This document shows positions 1 through 8,674 of a stretch of 47,453 nt of DNA, in pieces (the stretch's first letter is position 1; each line of letters starts with the position of its first letter). The DNA lies in assembly GCA_009774625.1 (NCBI GenBank), contig VSOB01000020.1, forward strand, positions 1 to 47,453, written 5' to 3'. The notes beneath the pieces were generated by a model. It made no database searches. It was not told the DNA's origin and worked only from the letters and a program-made list of their open reading frames with translations. This DNA comes from Lachnospiraceae bacterium. GTDB taxonomy: Bacteria > Bacillota > Clostridia > Lachnospirales > Lachnospiraceae. The position numbers were made by a program, and so were the translations under genes.

Positions 1-568
1 GTGACTCATCATGCCACTTTGCAATTATCTTTCTGTCATAATCAAATTGAATCGCTTTGTCCAACGCACGAATCAGTCTGATGTAGGCTTCCGCTTTACC
101 TCCATTCACCGCACCATATGCATAAATGCGTCCCTGCGAATAGGGAATAAATGCGCTGGACTTGCGCCTTCTTTCATAAGGAAATTCATAAGGCTTGCGA
201 TCATAGAGCCCAGGATGCCGGACGATTAGTAAATCCTGATCCAATGGAAGAAATTCCTCTTCTTTGATCTCTTTTAAACATACAATATTAGCATTCATAA
301 AAAAGATATAATCATAACTGACAAGCTCTTTCAAAATTTGAGAAAACATTTTAAATCTGAACAAAGTGCTTTCCGGCCATCCCAAATCCTTTTGATAAAT
401 GCGATGAATGTGTTTGTTTCCCTCTTCTCCGTAAATCATAGCGCTGTCTGTAAAAACAAAATAATCTTTTTCGGAATGCAACAAAAATTTTTCCTGGAAA
501 CTCTTATAAAACTCTTCCCAAAACTTTACATATTGTCCTGTACAGATATACAACAGAGCAACTTTCAT
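1..568 (-). CDS. GT6 family (ABO blood-group-like) glycosyltransferase, 3' end cut by window
   Basis: Partial: the N-terminal 189 residues are present and the gene runs off the left edge. Seen: an N-terminal YICTGQY stretch, YFVFTD at 36-41, DLGWP at 61-65, RFKMF at 71-75, FFMNANIV at 89-96, RHPGLY at 117-122, FPYERR at 129-134, NGGK at 155-158 and KWHDES at 184-189. This order is diagnostic of GT6, the family of human A/B transferases and alpha-1,3-galactosyltransferase. Vertebrate members carry a metal-binding DxD; here it is N92-A-N94, the form known from bacterial GT6 enzymes that work without metal. E188 in WHDES matches the catalytic Glu. Family role: adds GalNAc or Gal alpha-1,3 to a galactose, often fucosylated at O2. 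The preceding gene, 24 bp away, is a GT11 fucosyltransferase, which fits. ATG at 568 was chosen because an in-frame stop lies eight codons upstream. The region looks richer in A+T than the centre of the window. Confidence 0.88.
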   Translation of the reverse strand, partial: MKVALLYICTGQYVKFWEEFYKSFQEKFLLHSEKDYFVFTDSAMIYGEEGNKHIHRIYQKDLGWPESTLFRFKMFSQILKELVSYDYIFFMNANIVCLKEIKEEEFLPLDQDLLIVRHPGLYDRKPYEFPYERRRKSSAFIPYSQGRIYAYGAVNGGKAEAYIRLIRALDKAIQFDYDRKIIAKWHDES

Positions 569-592
569 CCTCCAAACAGTCCTCTCAACTCA

Positions 593-1438
593 TTAATTTT
601 TTATGGTAATCCAATCCCCGCAATTTATACAGGAACCTTCTCCTGTATTCAGCCATTTCTCCGGAGCCACAACGATCTTGTTTCTGTTCTGATTCAGCCA
701 TGCCCCCCACCAACTAAAAGTGCTGTTCGCAATGATATTCTGACTGCACTTTGACATGAGATACATGTCCACATAATCCGGAACGGCGCCCTCATGTCTC
801 ACATAATGAAAATGCTCTCCGCCAAACATCTGTCTGGCTTTGTCAATATCGTTGGAAAAAACAATAAATTCTGTATTTTTCACACATGTACGAATATAAT
901 TGGCAGCCCTATTATAATATTCCTCTGTGCAGACTCCTCCTAATGTCGGATGGTTCTCATAATCCCCCAGTCTCACATGTATGGATGTGGTATTTTTCTT
1001 TCGGATCAGTTCCAGAGCTGTTTCATCCATTCCTTCTGCCAGAACCGGAAAATGAATCTCACTTCGCAAAGCCCCGGCTGCATGTCTAAAATAATTTTCA
1101 TTCTGCCAATAACCGTTTAAATACTTATCTTTAAAATCACACAATGCCGGTTCAAAGCGGGGAAATTTCTCTTTCAGATATCGCTTCCGGCCTGCTGTTT
1201 TCCGTAAAACCTTATTCCAAAAACTGGAATCGTCCCCGCACAATCTTCTGATTTCCGCTTTTGAGGCCTTTTTCATTGCAAGCCCCAGTTCCGGAAGGCA
1301 GTATGGACGGATGCAATCGGTTCTGTCATAAAGAGATAAATCGGCCCTTACTTCCACATTTCTGTATTCAAACTCTTTATAAAGGGCATACTGAAACAGT
1401 TGATTACCCAGTCCGCCTATGATTCTTATAATAATCAT
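593..1438 (-). CDS. GT11 alpha-1,2-fucosyltransferase
   Basis: 281 residues, the usual length for bacterial GT11 enzymes. Seen: GGLGNQLFQYA at 8-18 (GDP-fucose-site signature near the N terminus), HVRLGDY at 154-160 (motif I, normally HxRRGDY, here with Leu as the fourth residue), FSND at 194-197 and NSTFSWWGAWL at 238-248. Family role: inverting transfer of fucose from GDP-fucose to O2 of a terminal galactose on a cytoplasmic lipid-linked repeat unit, making an H-antigen-like motif. Translation starts inside the end of the upstream GT2 gene (35-bp overlap). The downstream GT6 gene would act on the fucosylated product. No GDP-fucose synthesis genes (gmd, fcl) are in the window, so GDP-fucose must come from elsewhere. 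The family call is firm; linkage and acceptor are inference. Confidence 0.92.
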   Translation of the reverse strand: MIIIRIIGGLGNQLFQYALYKEFEYRNVEVRADLSLYDRTDCIRPYCLPELGLAMKKASKAEIRRLCGDDSSFWNKVLRKTAGRKRYLKEKFPRFEPALCDFKDKYLNGYWQNENYFRHAAGALRSEIHFPVLAEGMDETALELIRKKNTTSIHVRLGDYENHPTLGGVCTEEYYNRAANYIRTCVKNTEFIVFSNDIDKARQMFGGEHFHYVRHEGAVPDYVDMYLMSKCSQNIIANSTFSWWGAWLNQNRNKIVVAPEKWLNTGEGSCINCGDWITIKN

Positions 1439-2360
1439 TTTTCTCTCTTTTCATCTCATGAAGCAAAATTCCGGCTTTGGATTTTAATGATACATATCTG
1501 AATGCCAGTACTTTACGCGCACAGTCCCGCAGTTCCTTTCTGATCTCCTCTGTATCCGATATGGACTGGCATTTCAGCAGCTCGTAATAATAGCGTTTCC
1601 AGGAAAGTTGACAGAGTTTTTGATACGCTGAGCTGTCTTTCACCTCATAATACTTTATTCTTTCCCGAATCAGCCCTTTCACATCATACGCATTTTTTTG
1701 ATTTTTGCTGTTTACAATACTTCCCTGACGTTTCCGATAATAGTACAAAGGCTCTCTGCATACGGCAATCCGGTCCGCCCGGTCAAACAAGCGATAGGTG
1801 GTCCCTTCATCCTCGTGATTCATGCCTTCCGGAAACCCCAGTTTATGAAATATTTTTTTATGATACAGCTTGTTCCATACGACGACCGCTTCTGTCCCCG
1901 TTTTATGCCGGTACAGTTGTTCCTGCATCTTTATCCTGTGATACATCCTGATGCCTGCCTTTGGTCTCTTCCCTTCTGTTGGCACCGTATCATAAAAGCA
2001 CTGAAATCCGCACTGTGCGATGGAAACCTGATTTTCTTTTACCGCAGTATATAATGTCTCTATAAAACGACAGGATATCACATCATCCGAATCAATAAAT
2101 GATACATAAGTGCCTTTGGCCACCGACAGCCCTGTATTACGTGCCGCCGACAGTCCCCCGTTTTCTCTGTGAATCACCCGGATTCTTCCATCCTCTTCTG
2201 CATATTGATCTGCAATCCGGCCGCTTTCGTCTGTGGAGCCGTCATCCACCAACAGAATCTGCAGATTGCCGTAAGTCTGATTTCGAATCGAGTCCACACA
2301 TTCTTTTAAGTAAGGAGATACATTATAAATCGGTACAATCACACTAATCAAATCATTCAT
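1404..2360 (-). CDS. GT2 family glycosyltransferase
   Basis: 318 residues with an N-terminal GT-A domain: VIVPIYN at 8-14, DDGSTD at 39-44 (nucleotide binding), NGGLSAARN near 68-76 and the metal-binding DSDD at 90-93, followed by an alpha-helical, basic C-terminal third. No membrane segments, so a soluble cytoplasmic enzyme acting on a lipid-linked repeat. The start ATG overlaps the stop of the preceding GT2 gene by four bases (ATGA), and its own 3' end overlaps the GT11 start by 35 bases, so translation of the three genes is probably coupled. Sugar donor and acceptor cannot be read from sequence; the adjacent fucosyltransferase makes a galactosyl or glucosyl-type transfer plausible, but that is a guess. 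Confidence 0.9.
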   Translation of the reverse strand: MNDLISVIVPIYNVSPYLKECVDSIRNQTYGNLQILLVDDGSTDESGRIADQYAEEDGRIRVIHRENGGLSAARNTGLSVAKGTYVSFIDSDDVISCRFIETLYTAVKENQVSIAQCGFQCFYDTVPTEGKRPKAGIRMYHRIKMQEQLYRHKTGTEAVVVWNKLYHKKIFHKLGFPEGMNHEDEGTTYRLFDRADRIAVCREPLYYYRKRQGSIVNSKNQKNAYDVKGLIRERIKYYEVKDSSAYQKLCQLSWKRYYYELLKCQSISDTEEIRKELRDCARKVLAFRYVSLKSKAGILLHEMKREKNDYYKNHRRTG

Positions 2361-3406
2361 TTGCTCTTCCTGAATAATCCCTTTTTCCCAAATACTTTTT
2401 TTATCTGTAATAAAAACTGATCCATACCGATCAGTCCGGAATAGAAACCCGACTGTAATACAGCATATCGTATTTTATGGTAGATGGGAAGCCGCTTTCT
2501 GTCACTTTCTGTCTGAAGCATTTTATAATATGGCAACTGCCGGATAAAATCCAGTTCCCGCTTTTTTTCCCGCCTGGTTTTCTCTGATGTATCCAGCTTC
2601 AGGAGACTGTCCATAAAATCATTCATCAGACCAGTATAGGCGATTTTCCTGTTTTCCCCTGTATCAATACCCGCATCCTCCATAAACCGATCCAGAGCGC
2701 CTGTATACGTATACATATTCTCAAACCGTTTTACAGTGACATGTTGGGTCAGGCTTCCTTCCACCGCTCTGTAATAATACAGTCTTTCAGGAAGATATAC
2801 GATCATCCGTGCCTGTAAAAGCATCTGCATCACCTGAATCCGATCCTCTGCATACCGCATTTCTCTGTAACGCTCATAGACTTCCTGCAGAACCAGCTCT
2901 TTCCGAAATACCTTACCACAGGCTGAAAACAGCCCGGAATTTACCAGCGCAAGTTCGTACAGTTCCTGTTTTTTGTCTGCGGTAAAAACTTTCTCCTTTT
3001 CATACAATAAAACTTCTTTTTTCACCAGATCCGGCCACACCCGATAGCTGCCGAAACAGAGCAGGTCACAGTCCGGATATTTTCCAAGCGCCGTTCTTAT
3101 TTCCGTCAGAAAATCTTTCTCCCAATAATCGTCCGCATCCGAAAAAATACAATACGTCCCGGCAGCCTTTTCCAGCAGTCTTTTTCTGCTGATCAACGGT
3201 CCGGCATTTTCCTGGCTCTCCACATGTATCATTGCATGTGCATCACTGTACTGACGGCAGATAGCAAGACTTTTGTCCAGAGAACCGTCATCCAACAATA
3301 AAATCTCGTAGTCATTGCCTTTTTGGCACAGCAGCGAATCCAGACACTGGCATAAATAATCCTGTGCATTATACACTGGTATTAAAATGCTGAATGTGGG
3401 CATCAT
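2357..3406 (-). CDS. GT2 family glycosyltransferase
   Basis: 349 residues from the chosen start. GT-A core: FSILIPVYN at 5-13, LLDDGSLD at 37-44, ENAGPLISR near 66-74, DADD at 90-93. The C-terminal half is helical and basic with a second conserved block around an ERLYYYR stretch, also seen in the next GT2 downstream, so the two genes may be old duplicates. ATG 3406 is preferred over the longer frame from 3427 because GGAGGTG lies about ten bases before it and it gives a 4-base ATGA overlap with the upstream GT4 stop. Soluble; donor unknown. Confidence 0.88.
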   Translation of the reverse strand: MMPTFSILIPVYNAQDYLCQCLDSLLCQKGNDYEILLLDDGSLDKSLAICRQYSDAHAMIHVESQENAGPLISRKRLLEKAAGTYCIFSDADDYWEKDFLTEIRTALGKYPDCDLLCFGSYRVWPDLVKKEVLLYEKEKVFTADKKQELYELALVNSGLFSACGKVFRKELVLQEVYERYREMRYAEDRIQVMQMLLQARMIVYLPERLYYYRAVEGSLTQHVTVKRFENMYTYTGALDRFMEDAGIDTGENRKIAYTGLMNDFMDSLLKLDTSEKTRREKKRELDFIRQLPYYKMLQTESDRKRLPIYHKIRYAVLQSGFYSGLIGMDQFLLQIKKVFGKKGLFRKSK

Positions 3407-4608
3407 GCTTCCATCACCTCCAGCCACTGTCGGATAATATGCTTCATATCAAAGTCCTCTGCCCGCTTTCTTCCTGCACTGGCATACTGCTTTCTTAAAG
3501 TATCATTTTTCAGAAGTTCCAGAATGGCATCTGCCATGGTATCCTCCTCCGGTGACAATCCCTCATCTGCCCTGCGGATCAGACCATCACAAACCGGACA
3601 CAGGATCCCATAGTCTGCCTTTTCGATTCCCTGTGTTACCCTGTTATTCATATTGGTTCCCGGTGCCATGATTTCCCTTGCACCTGCATTAAAATCAGTG
3701 GAAATACAGGGCAGACCACAGCAAAAACTCTCTATAATCACATTTCCAAATCCTTCATAAAGCGAAGAAAATACAAATAAATCACAATGCTTCATGATTT
3801 TATAAGGATTTTTGCAAAACCCGCAAAACACCACAGCGTCTTTCAACCCCAGAGCCGCAGTAATCTGCTTTAACTCATTTTCCAATTCTCCTTCGCCAAG
3901 CACCAGTAAGCGTACTTTTGGAATCAGCTTTTTTACTTTCTTCAGCGCCCGGATCAGATGCCACTGCCCCTTTTGTCTGCTGAGTCTCCCCACAGTAACC
4001 AGAACAGGCCCGGAGGAAAACCACTCCTTTTCTTTTATGCTCAGAGGTTCCTCAGACATCTGTCTGATCTCCTGTAGAGAAAATCCATTGTAAATGGTGC
4101 ATACTTTTTCTCTTTTTACCTGAAAGTTCTGAATTAAATCCTCTCCCACCCCGTTGGAAACCACCACGATTTTATCTGCCCTGTTATAAAAATAACGAAT
4201 GGCATGGTCTATAATATATTTATGAATCCCTCTTCCAGCCTCTTCTGTCATATAACAGTGTTCTGAAATCACCGTCTGACATCCTTTTTTTCTCGTCAGA
4301 ATATTGGCTATGTTAGCGCTTGTCAGTCCGCTGACGCAGGCTGTATACTTTCCTGTTTTCTTATATTTTCCGACAATCAGAATGCGCTTCAAAAATACTT
4401 TCAGCTGATAAAGCAGTTTCGTTTTATCTGCCTGCGGCTTAAAACCGAGGGAAATAATATTTCCCTCATAGGGATACACAATATTTTCAGCGTCATTTAA
4501 AATAATGTCCGCTTCCCAGCATCCCGGAAGACTTTCCAACAAATTTGATATGATTTTCTGAGCGCCTCCATAATTTAATGTTGATATGATCACCAAAAGT
4601 TTTTTCAT
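3403..4608 (-). CDS. GT4 family glycosyltransferase
   Basis: 401 residues, GT-B fold. Seen: an NYGGAQK motif at about 12-18 (the GGAxR/K loop of family 4), SEHCYMTE near 115-122, VGRLSRQKG at about 206-214 at the start of the C-terminal Rossmann domain, and YEGFGNVIIE at about 284-293 (the E-x7-E nucleotide-sugar motif). Retaining transfer from a nucleotide-sugar onto a polyprenyl-linked glycan is expected at the inner membrane face. The second ATG (4608) is chosen because AGGGA stands about nine bases before it; the ATG at 4617 would have the same site only 2-3 bases away. A 28-bp gap separates it from asnB upstream. Substrate unknown. Confidence 0.88.
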   Translation of the reverse strand: MKKLLVIISTLNYGGAQKIISNLLESLPGCWEADIILNDAENIVYPYEGNIISLGFKPQADKTKLLYQLKVFLKRILIVGKYKKTGKYTACVSGLTSANIANILTRKKGCQTVISEHCYMTEEAGRGIHKYIIDHAIRYFYNRADKIVVVSNGVGEDLIQNFQVKREKVCTIYNGFSLQEIRQMSEEPLSIKEKEWFSSGPVLVTVGRLSRQKGQWHLIRALKKVKKLIPKVRLLVLGEGELENELKQITAALGLKDAVVFCGFCKNPYKIMKHCDLFVFSSLYEGFGNVIIESFCCGLPCISTDFNAGAREIMAPGTNMNNRVTQGIEKADYGILCPVCDGLIRRADEGLSPEEDTMADAILELLKNDTLRKQYASAGRKRAEDFDMKHIIRQWLEVMEA

Positions 4609-4636
4609 CCCGATCATTTCCCTGTACTAACCTGTT

Positions 4637-6493
4637 TTACCACAAATCCTCAATGTACATCTGATACCAGCGCTGGAATACATAAAAAGACCACAGCATA
4701 GAGCTGTACATGATCTTGTCCGACTTTTCCTGCTTTCGGATCAGCTCTGCCACTGCCGCCGGTACAAAGATATCCTGTCTCTTCAATATCACCGGATCTG
4801 CATACTTCCGAATCTCCGGCCCCAGCACTGTCCGAAGCCACTTTCTCAATGGTACGCCAAACCCTTTTTTGGGCCGGTCCAGCAGCTCTTTTGGCACATA
4901 CTGATAGGTCAGCGCTTTCAGAATATGCTTTTTATCCCCCCTCATATATTTATACCGATGAGGAATCGCAAAGGACTGCTCCACCATCCGATAGTCCAGC
5001 AGAGGGCATCGTACCTCCAGAGAATATTTCATGGAAGCCCGATCTGTCTTGGCCAGTACTTCATCCGGCAGGTAGGTCATCATATCCAGCACCATCCGCC
5101 GCTCCTGCCAGTTTTTGTACTTCAGCTCCTTTTCCTGTGCAAGTTTCACAGTATGACCTTTGATGCCAAGCAGCCGATCCGCTTCCTCGATCATCACACT
5201 CAGAAAGAGCTGGGTCTTTTCGTCCGGATTCCGGTTTCGAAGAAACGCCCGCAGCTCCGGCGGGACTTTCGGTTCCAGAAACCCCATTCCCGGAACATGG
5301 GAAGCTATACTGCCCATCCAGTCTGCCCTCTGCGCAATATATGTCCAGTCATACATTTGATAGCCGCAGTACAGTTCATCGCCGCCGTCCCCTGACAACG
5401 CCACTGTAATATCTTCCGACGCCATCCGGGAAACCAGCATAGTAGGGAGCTGGGAAGAATCCGAAAAAGGTTCATCATAATAGTAAGGCAGGTCTTTTAT
5501 CATCTCCAGCGTTTCCTGATCTCCGATGTACAATTCCCTGTGCTGTGTCCCGATATGAGAGGCAATCTTTTCCGCATAGACAGCCTCGTTCCGCTCTTTT
5601 TCATAAAAGCCTATGGAAAAACTTTTTACCTTCTGTCCTGCCACCTGCTGCGCCACTGCTGTCACCAGCGTGGAATCAATCCCGCCGCTGAGAAATGTCC
5701 CCACCGGCACATCCGCCTCCAGACGGCATCTGACCGCATCCCGCAGCACTGTATCCATCTCTTCCAATGCTTTTTCAAAGGTAAGCGGATGCGTCTCTCC
5801 CTCTGCCTTTTTTTCTCTGATGTCCCAATAAGTATGGAGCGTGATTTTCCCGTTTTCCAGAATCAGATACGTACCAGGACACATCTTCCACGTATCCTCA
5901 AAAACCGACCAGGGCGCTTCGATGTATTTGCTGCACAGAAATTTCTCCACCATCCGGCGGTTGATTACTTTCCGGAACCCCGGAAATTTCATGATCGGTT
6001 TCAGCTCGGAAGCAAATACAAAGTCCTTTCCCTTCTGATAATAATACAGCGGCTTTTTCCCCATCCGGTCCCTTGCCAGAATCAGCCTGCCGGTTTCTCT
6101 TTCATACAGTCCCACAGCAAACATGCCGTTGAACCGCCGGAAACAGTCAGCGCCCCATTCCTGCCAGGCCGCCAGCAGCACTTCCGTATCGCACGCAGAC
6201 GCAAACCGGCGCCCGGATCGCTCCAGCTCCTTTCTCAGCTCTCTGAAATTATAGATCTCCCCGTTGTATACGACTACTGTCTTTCCATCTTCGGAAAACA
6301 TAGGCTGATGTCCTGCTGAAGATAAGTCAAAGACAGACAGACGCCGCTGCGCCAGCCCCACAGCGCCGTGTACATCCTGCTCCTGCCAGAGTCCGGAATC
6401 GTCCGGTCCTCTGTGATACATGGTATCGTTCATATCCCGCAGCGCTTCATCCGATATCCCCTTATCCGAACTATAACCACAAATACCACACAT
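4637..6493 (-). CDS. asnB: Asparagine synthase (glutamine-hydrolysing)-like amidotransferase
   Basis: 618 residues, full family length. Cys2 after the initiator Met is the glutaminase nucleophile (MCGICGY), with HRGPDDSG at 27-34 and YNGEIYN at 76-82. The synthetase domain carries the ATP pyrophosphatase loop LSGGIDST at 268-275 and a later ALSGDGGDELYCGY stretch. Family role: glutamine-dependent amide formation through an adenylated carboxylate. In polysaccharide loci such paralogues are thought to amidate hexuronic acids rather than aspartate. The window has an AlgD-like dehydrogenase that would supply a uronate, so uronamide formation is a reasonable inference. An ordinary housekeeping asparagine synthetase remains possible. 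The start has AGAGGT at good spacing and lies 2 bases after the upstream GT4 stop. Confidence 0.92.
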   Translation of the reverse strand: MCGICGYSSDKGISDEALRDMNDTMYHRGPDDSGLWQEQDVHGAVGLAQRRLSVFDLSSAGHQPMFSEDGKTVVVYNGEIYNFRELRKELERSGRRFASACDTEVLLAAWQEWGADCFRRFNGMFAVGLYERETGRLILARDRMGKKPLYYYQKGKDFVFASELKPIMKFPGFRKVINRRMVEKFLCSKYIEAPWSVFEDTWKMCPGTYLILENGKITLHTYWDIREKKAEGETHPLTFEKALEEMDTVLRDAVRCRLEADVPVGTFLSGGIDSTLVTAVAQQVAGQKVKSFSIGFYEKERNEAVYAEKIASHIGTQHRELYIGDQETLEMIKDLPYYYDEPFSDSSQLPTMLVSRMASEDITVALSGDGGDELYCGYQMYDWTYIAQRADWMGSIASHVPGMGFLEPKVPPELRAFLRNRNPDEKTQLFLSVMIEEADRLLGIKGHTVKLAQEKELKYKNWQERRMVLDMMTYLPDEVLAKTDRASMKYSLEVRCPLLDYRMVEQSFAIPHRYKYMRGDKKHILKALTYQYVPKELLDRPKKGFGVPLRKWLRTVLGPEIRKYADPVILKRQDIFVPAAVAELIRKQEKSDKIMYSSMLWSFYVFQRWYQMYIEDLW

Positions 6494-6495
6494 AC

Positions 6496-7635
6496 TTACC
6501 TCTTTGCCGCAACCGCCTCCAGAATGCGCTCATACCGCTTTGCCACACTGCGCCACAAAAATCTTTCACGCACCAGCTCTGCGCTTCTGCGTCCCATCGC
6601 TTCCCTGCTCTCCCGATCCGCGGCCAGCCGGGTCAGCTTTTCTCCAAACTGCTCTGCCTTCGCCACATAGCCATTGCCGTCGATCAACTCCTCGCTTCCT
6701 TCGCAGGGTGTCATCACCACCGGCAGAGAGCTGGCCATCGCCTCCAGCACCACATTGGGCATTCCCTCCTTTTGGGAAGGCAGGATAAAGACATCTGCCG
6801 TCTGATAATAATGTGCAAGCTCTGCCTTATCCTTTTGTCCTGCAAACAGGATACAGTCCGATACGCCGCAGTCTGCAGCGATCTCCTCCAGCTTCCTCCT
6901 GTAAGGGCCGTCTCCCACAATCGTCAGCTTCACATTCCCGCCGCAGGCATCCCGCAGGGCCGCAAGCTGAGGGATCACAAACTGCAGGCCTTTCCGTTCG
7001 ATCAGACGGGATACAAACAGGAGCCGGAAACAGTCATTCTTTTCTGTTTTCTCTCCCGACGCCTCCCGGAAAAAGTCTATGTCCACACCGTTGGGTATGA
7101 TTTTGATTTCTTTTTTCCGGTCAAACTTCTCTGCCAGCTCCCGCAGCCCTCTGCTGTTGGCCACCAAAGCATCCGCATTTCTCCAGATTGCTTTTTCAAA
7201 CGGGCCAAGCAGCTTGTATACAAAGGTAAAACGTTCCTGAAATCCCGGAATATCCCCGCCGCCGAAACGAATGATATAGGGCAGGCCGTATCTCTTTTTC
7301 AGATAATAACCTATGGGGCCGCTGGGAATGGCAAAGAACACCATTGCCACATCAAACTGCTCCTTTTTATGCAGCCCTGCCGCGCAGGGCAGCGCCATGC
7401 CCAGATAGGACAGCATCTCTCCAAAGCCGCAGTGTTCCTTATATCTACGCCTGGACTTTAAACGGATCACCGTCAGCCCTTCCTGCCTGCTGCGTTCTTT
7501 TTGTCCCGGAAACCATGCCGTTACTATGGTGATATCATGCCCAAGTCCCCGATATTCATGAGCCAGATTCATACATGCATTGGCCCCGCCGCCTCCTATG
7601 GGCGGATATTCATGTGAAACCATTAATATTTTCAT
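6496..7635 (-). CDS. GT4 family glycosyltransferase
   Basis: 379 residues, GT-B. The N terminus MKILMVSHEYPP with a Gly-rich IGGGGAN loop at about 13-19 is typical of family 4. The C-terminal domain begins near LLFVSRLIERKG, and PSQKEGMPNVVLEAMA is the donor-binding E-x7-E motif. Soluble, cytoplasmic face. It lies 8 bp downstream of the GtrB-like gene and 2 bp upstream of asnB, so it is co-transcribed with both. Donor and acceptor cannot be assigned from sequence. Confidence 0.9.
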   Translation of the reverse strand: MKILMVSHEYPPIGGGGANACMNLAHEYRGLGHDITIVTAWFPGQKERSRQEGLTVIRLKSRRRYKEHCGFGEMLSYLGMALPCAAGLHKKEQFDVAMVFFAIPSGPIGYYLKKRYGLPYIIRFGGGDIPGFQERFTFVYKLLGPFEKAIWRNADALVANSRGLRELAEKFDRKKEIKIIPNGVDIDFFREASGEKTEKNDCFRLLFVSRLIERKGLQFVIPQLAALRDACGGNVKLTIVGDGPYRRKLEEIAADCGVSDCILFAGQKDKAELAHYYQTADVFILPSQKEGMPNVVLEAMASSLPVVMTPCEGSEELIDGNGYVAKAEQFGEKLTRLAADRESREAMGRRSAELVRERFLWRSVAKRYERILEAVAAKR

Positions 7636-7643
7636 AGCCGCCC

Positions 7644-8585
7644 TTATTCTTCTCCGTTTTCCCAGGTTTCCCTGATGCTGTAGGGACTGTCCAAATGGAC
7701 TCCGAAATATATTTTCATCAGGATTTCACTCATCAGACCGAATACAAACATCAGCAGCCCTAAAATACAGAAAAATATGGTCAGCATAGGCGGCATAATA
7801 TTTCTCGACATCTTCTGGCCGGACAGAAAGATCAGCACTGACCAGATGCCGCAGGCGCCTCCCAGCCCCAGAAACAGAAACCCGATGCCTCCCAGAAGGT
7901 GCAGGGGCCTTGACGCATATTTATTCCAGAACCAAACGGAAATCATATCCACAAAGCCTTTGATGGTACGTTTCCAGTTGTACTTTGTAGTACCCGAAAT
8001 CCTGGGTCTGTGATGCACCACCACTTCTCCCACCGTAAATCCTTTGATTTTCAGCAGCGCCGGGATAAACCTGTGCTGCTCTCCATACAGATTGATGCCC
8101 TGAAAGCATTCCCTTTTATAGACCTTCAGAGAACAGCCGCTGTCATGGATGCCGTCATGCACCAAAACATACCGCAGGAAGTTGGCCCCTCTGGAAACAA
8201 ACCGTTTCATAAAGGTATCTTTCCTGTATTTTCTCCAGCCAGACACCATATCATATCCGTTTTCCGTCAGATAACGCAACATTTCCGGGATATCCGCCGG
8301 ATCGTTCTGCCGGTCGCCGTCCATCGTCACGATATAGTCATATCTGGCTGCCTTGATCCCCGCATCCATAGCTGCCGTCTGGCCGCTGTTACGCCGTAGC
8401 TCAATATATTTCAAGGGCCTGAGCAGTCTGCAGACCTCTCCTGTCTGATCGCTGGAACCGTCATTGATAAAGATAATTTCATACGTATATCCATTCTTTT
8501 CGCATACTTCTTTAATTTCCCGGTGCAGCTCCGCCACATTGCCCTCTTCATTATAAACAGGCACCACTACGGATATCTTATACAT
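7644..8585 (-). CDS. GtrB/DPM1-like polyprenyl-phosphate glycosyltransferase (GT2)
   Basis: 313 residues. N-terminal GT-A domain: SVVVPVYNEEGN at 5-16, NDGSSD at 41-46, RRNSGQTAAMDAGI near 64-77, MDGDRQNDP at 88-96. Two hydrophobic segments near residues 228-250 and 260-290 match the two C-terminal membrane helices of GtrB and DPM1-type enzymes. Family role: moves a sugar from its nucleotide onto undecaprenyl phosphate, so that a membrane GT-C enzyme can use it outside the cell after flipping. The large membrane protein encoded just upstream (8676-11291) is the obvious candidate user. A good promoter (8675-8703) lies directly upstream and the 5' leader is about 80 bases, so this gene may head its own sub-operon. 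No GtrA-like flippase is adjacent. Confidence 0.88.
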   Translation of the reverse strand: MYKISVVVPVYNEEGNVAELHREIKEVCEKNGYTYEIIFINDGSSDQTGEVCRLLRPLKYIELRRNSGQTAAMDAGIKAARYDYIVTMDGDRQNDPADIPEMLRYLTENGYDMVSGWRKYRKDTFMKRFVSRGANFLRYVLVHDGIHDSGCSLKVYKRECFQGINLYGEQHRFIPALLKIKGFTVGEVVVHHRPRISGTTKYNWKRTIKGFVDMISVWFWNKYASRPLHLLGGIGFLFLGLGGACGIWSVLIFLSGQKMSRNIMPPMLTIFFCILGLLMFVFGLMSEILMKIYFGVHLDSPYSIRETWENGEE

Positions 8586-8674
8586 ACCCTTTCCTCCTCA
8601 CACGTTTTCCGTGATCTATAACTTTTGATATTGTCTCATAACCCGCAACTGCCTTTTCCATTATTTAACACTTT

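Noticed and set aside
5540..6319. A 259-codon plus-strand frame and a similar one at 24947-25879
   Set aside because: Both are fully antisense to genes with clear catalytic motifs (AsnB; GT4 and phosphoglycosyltransferase).
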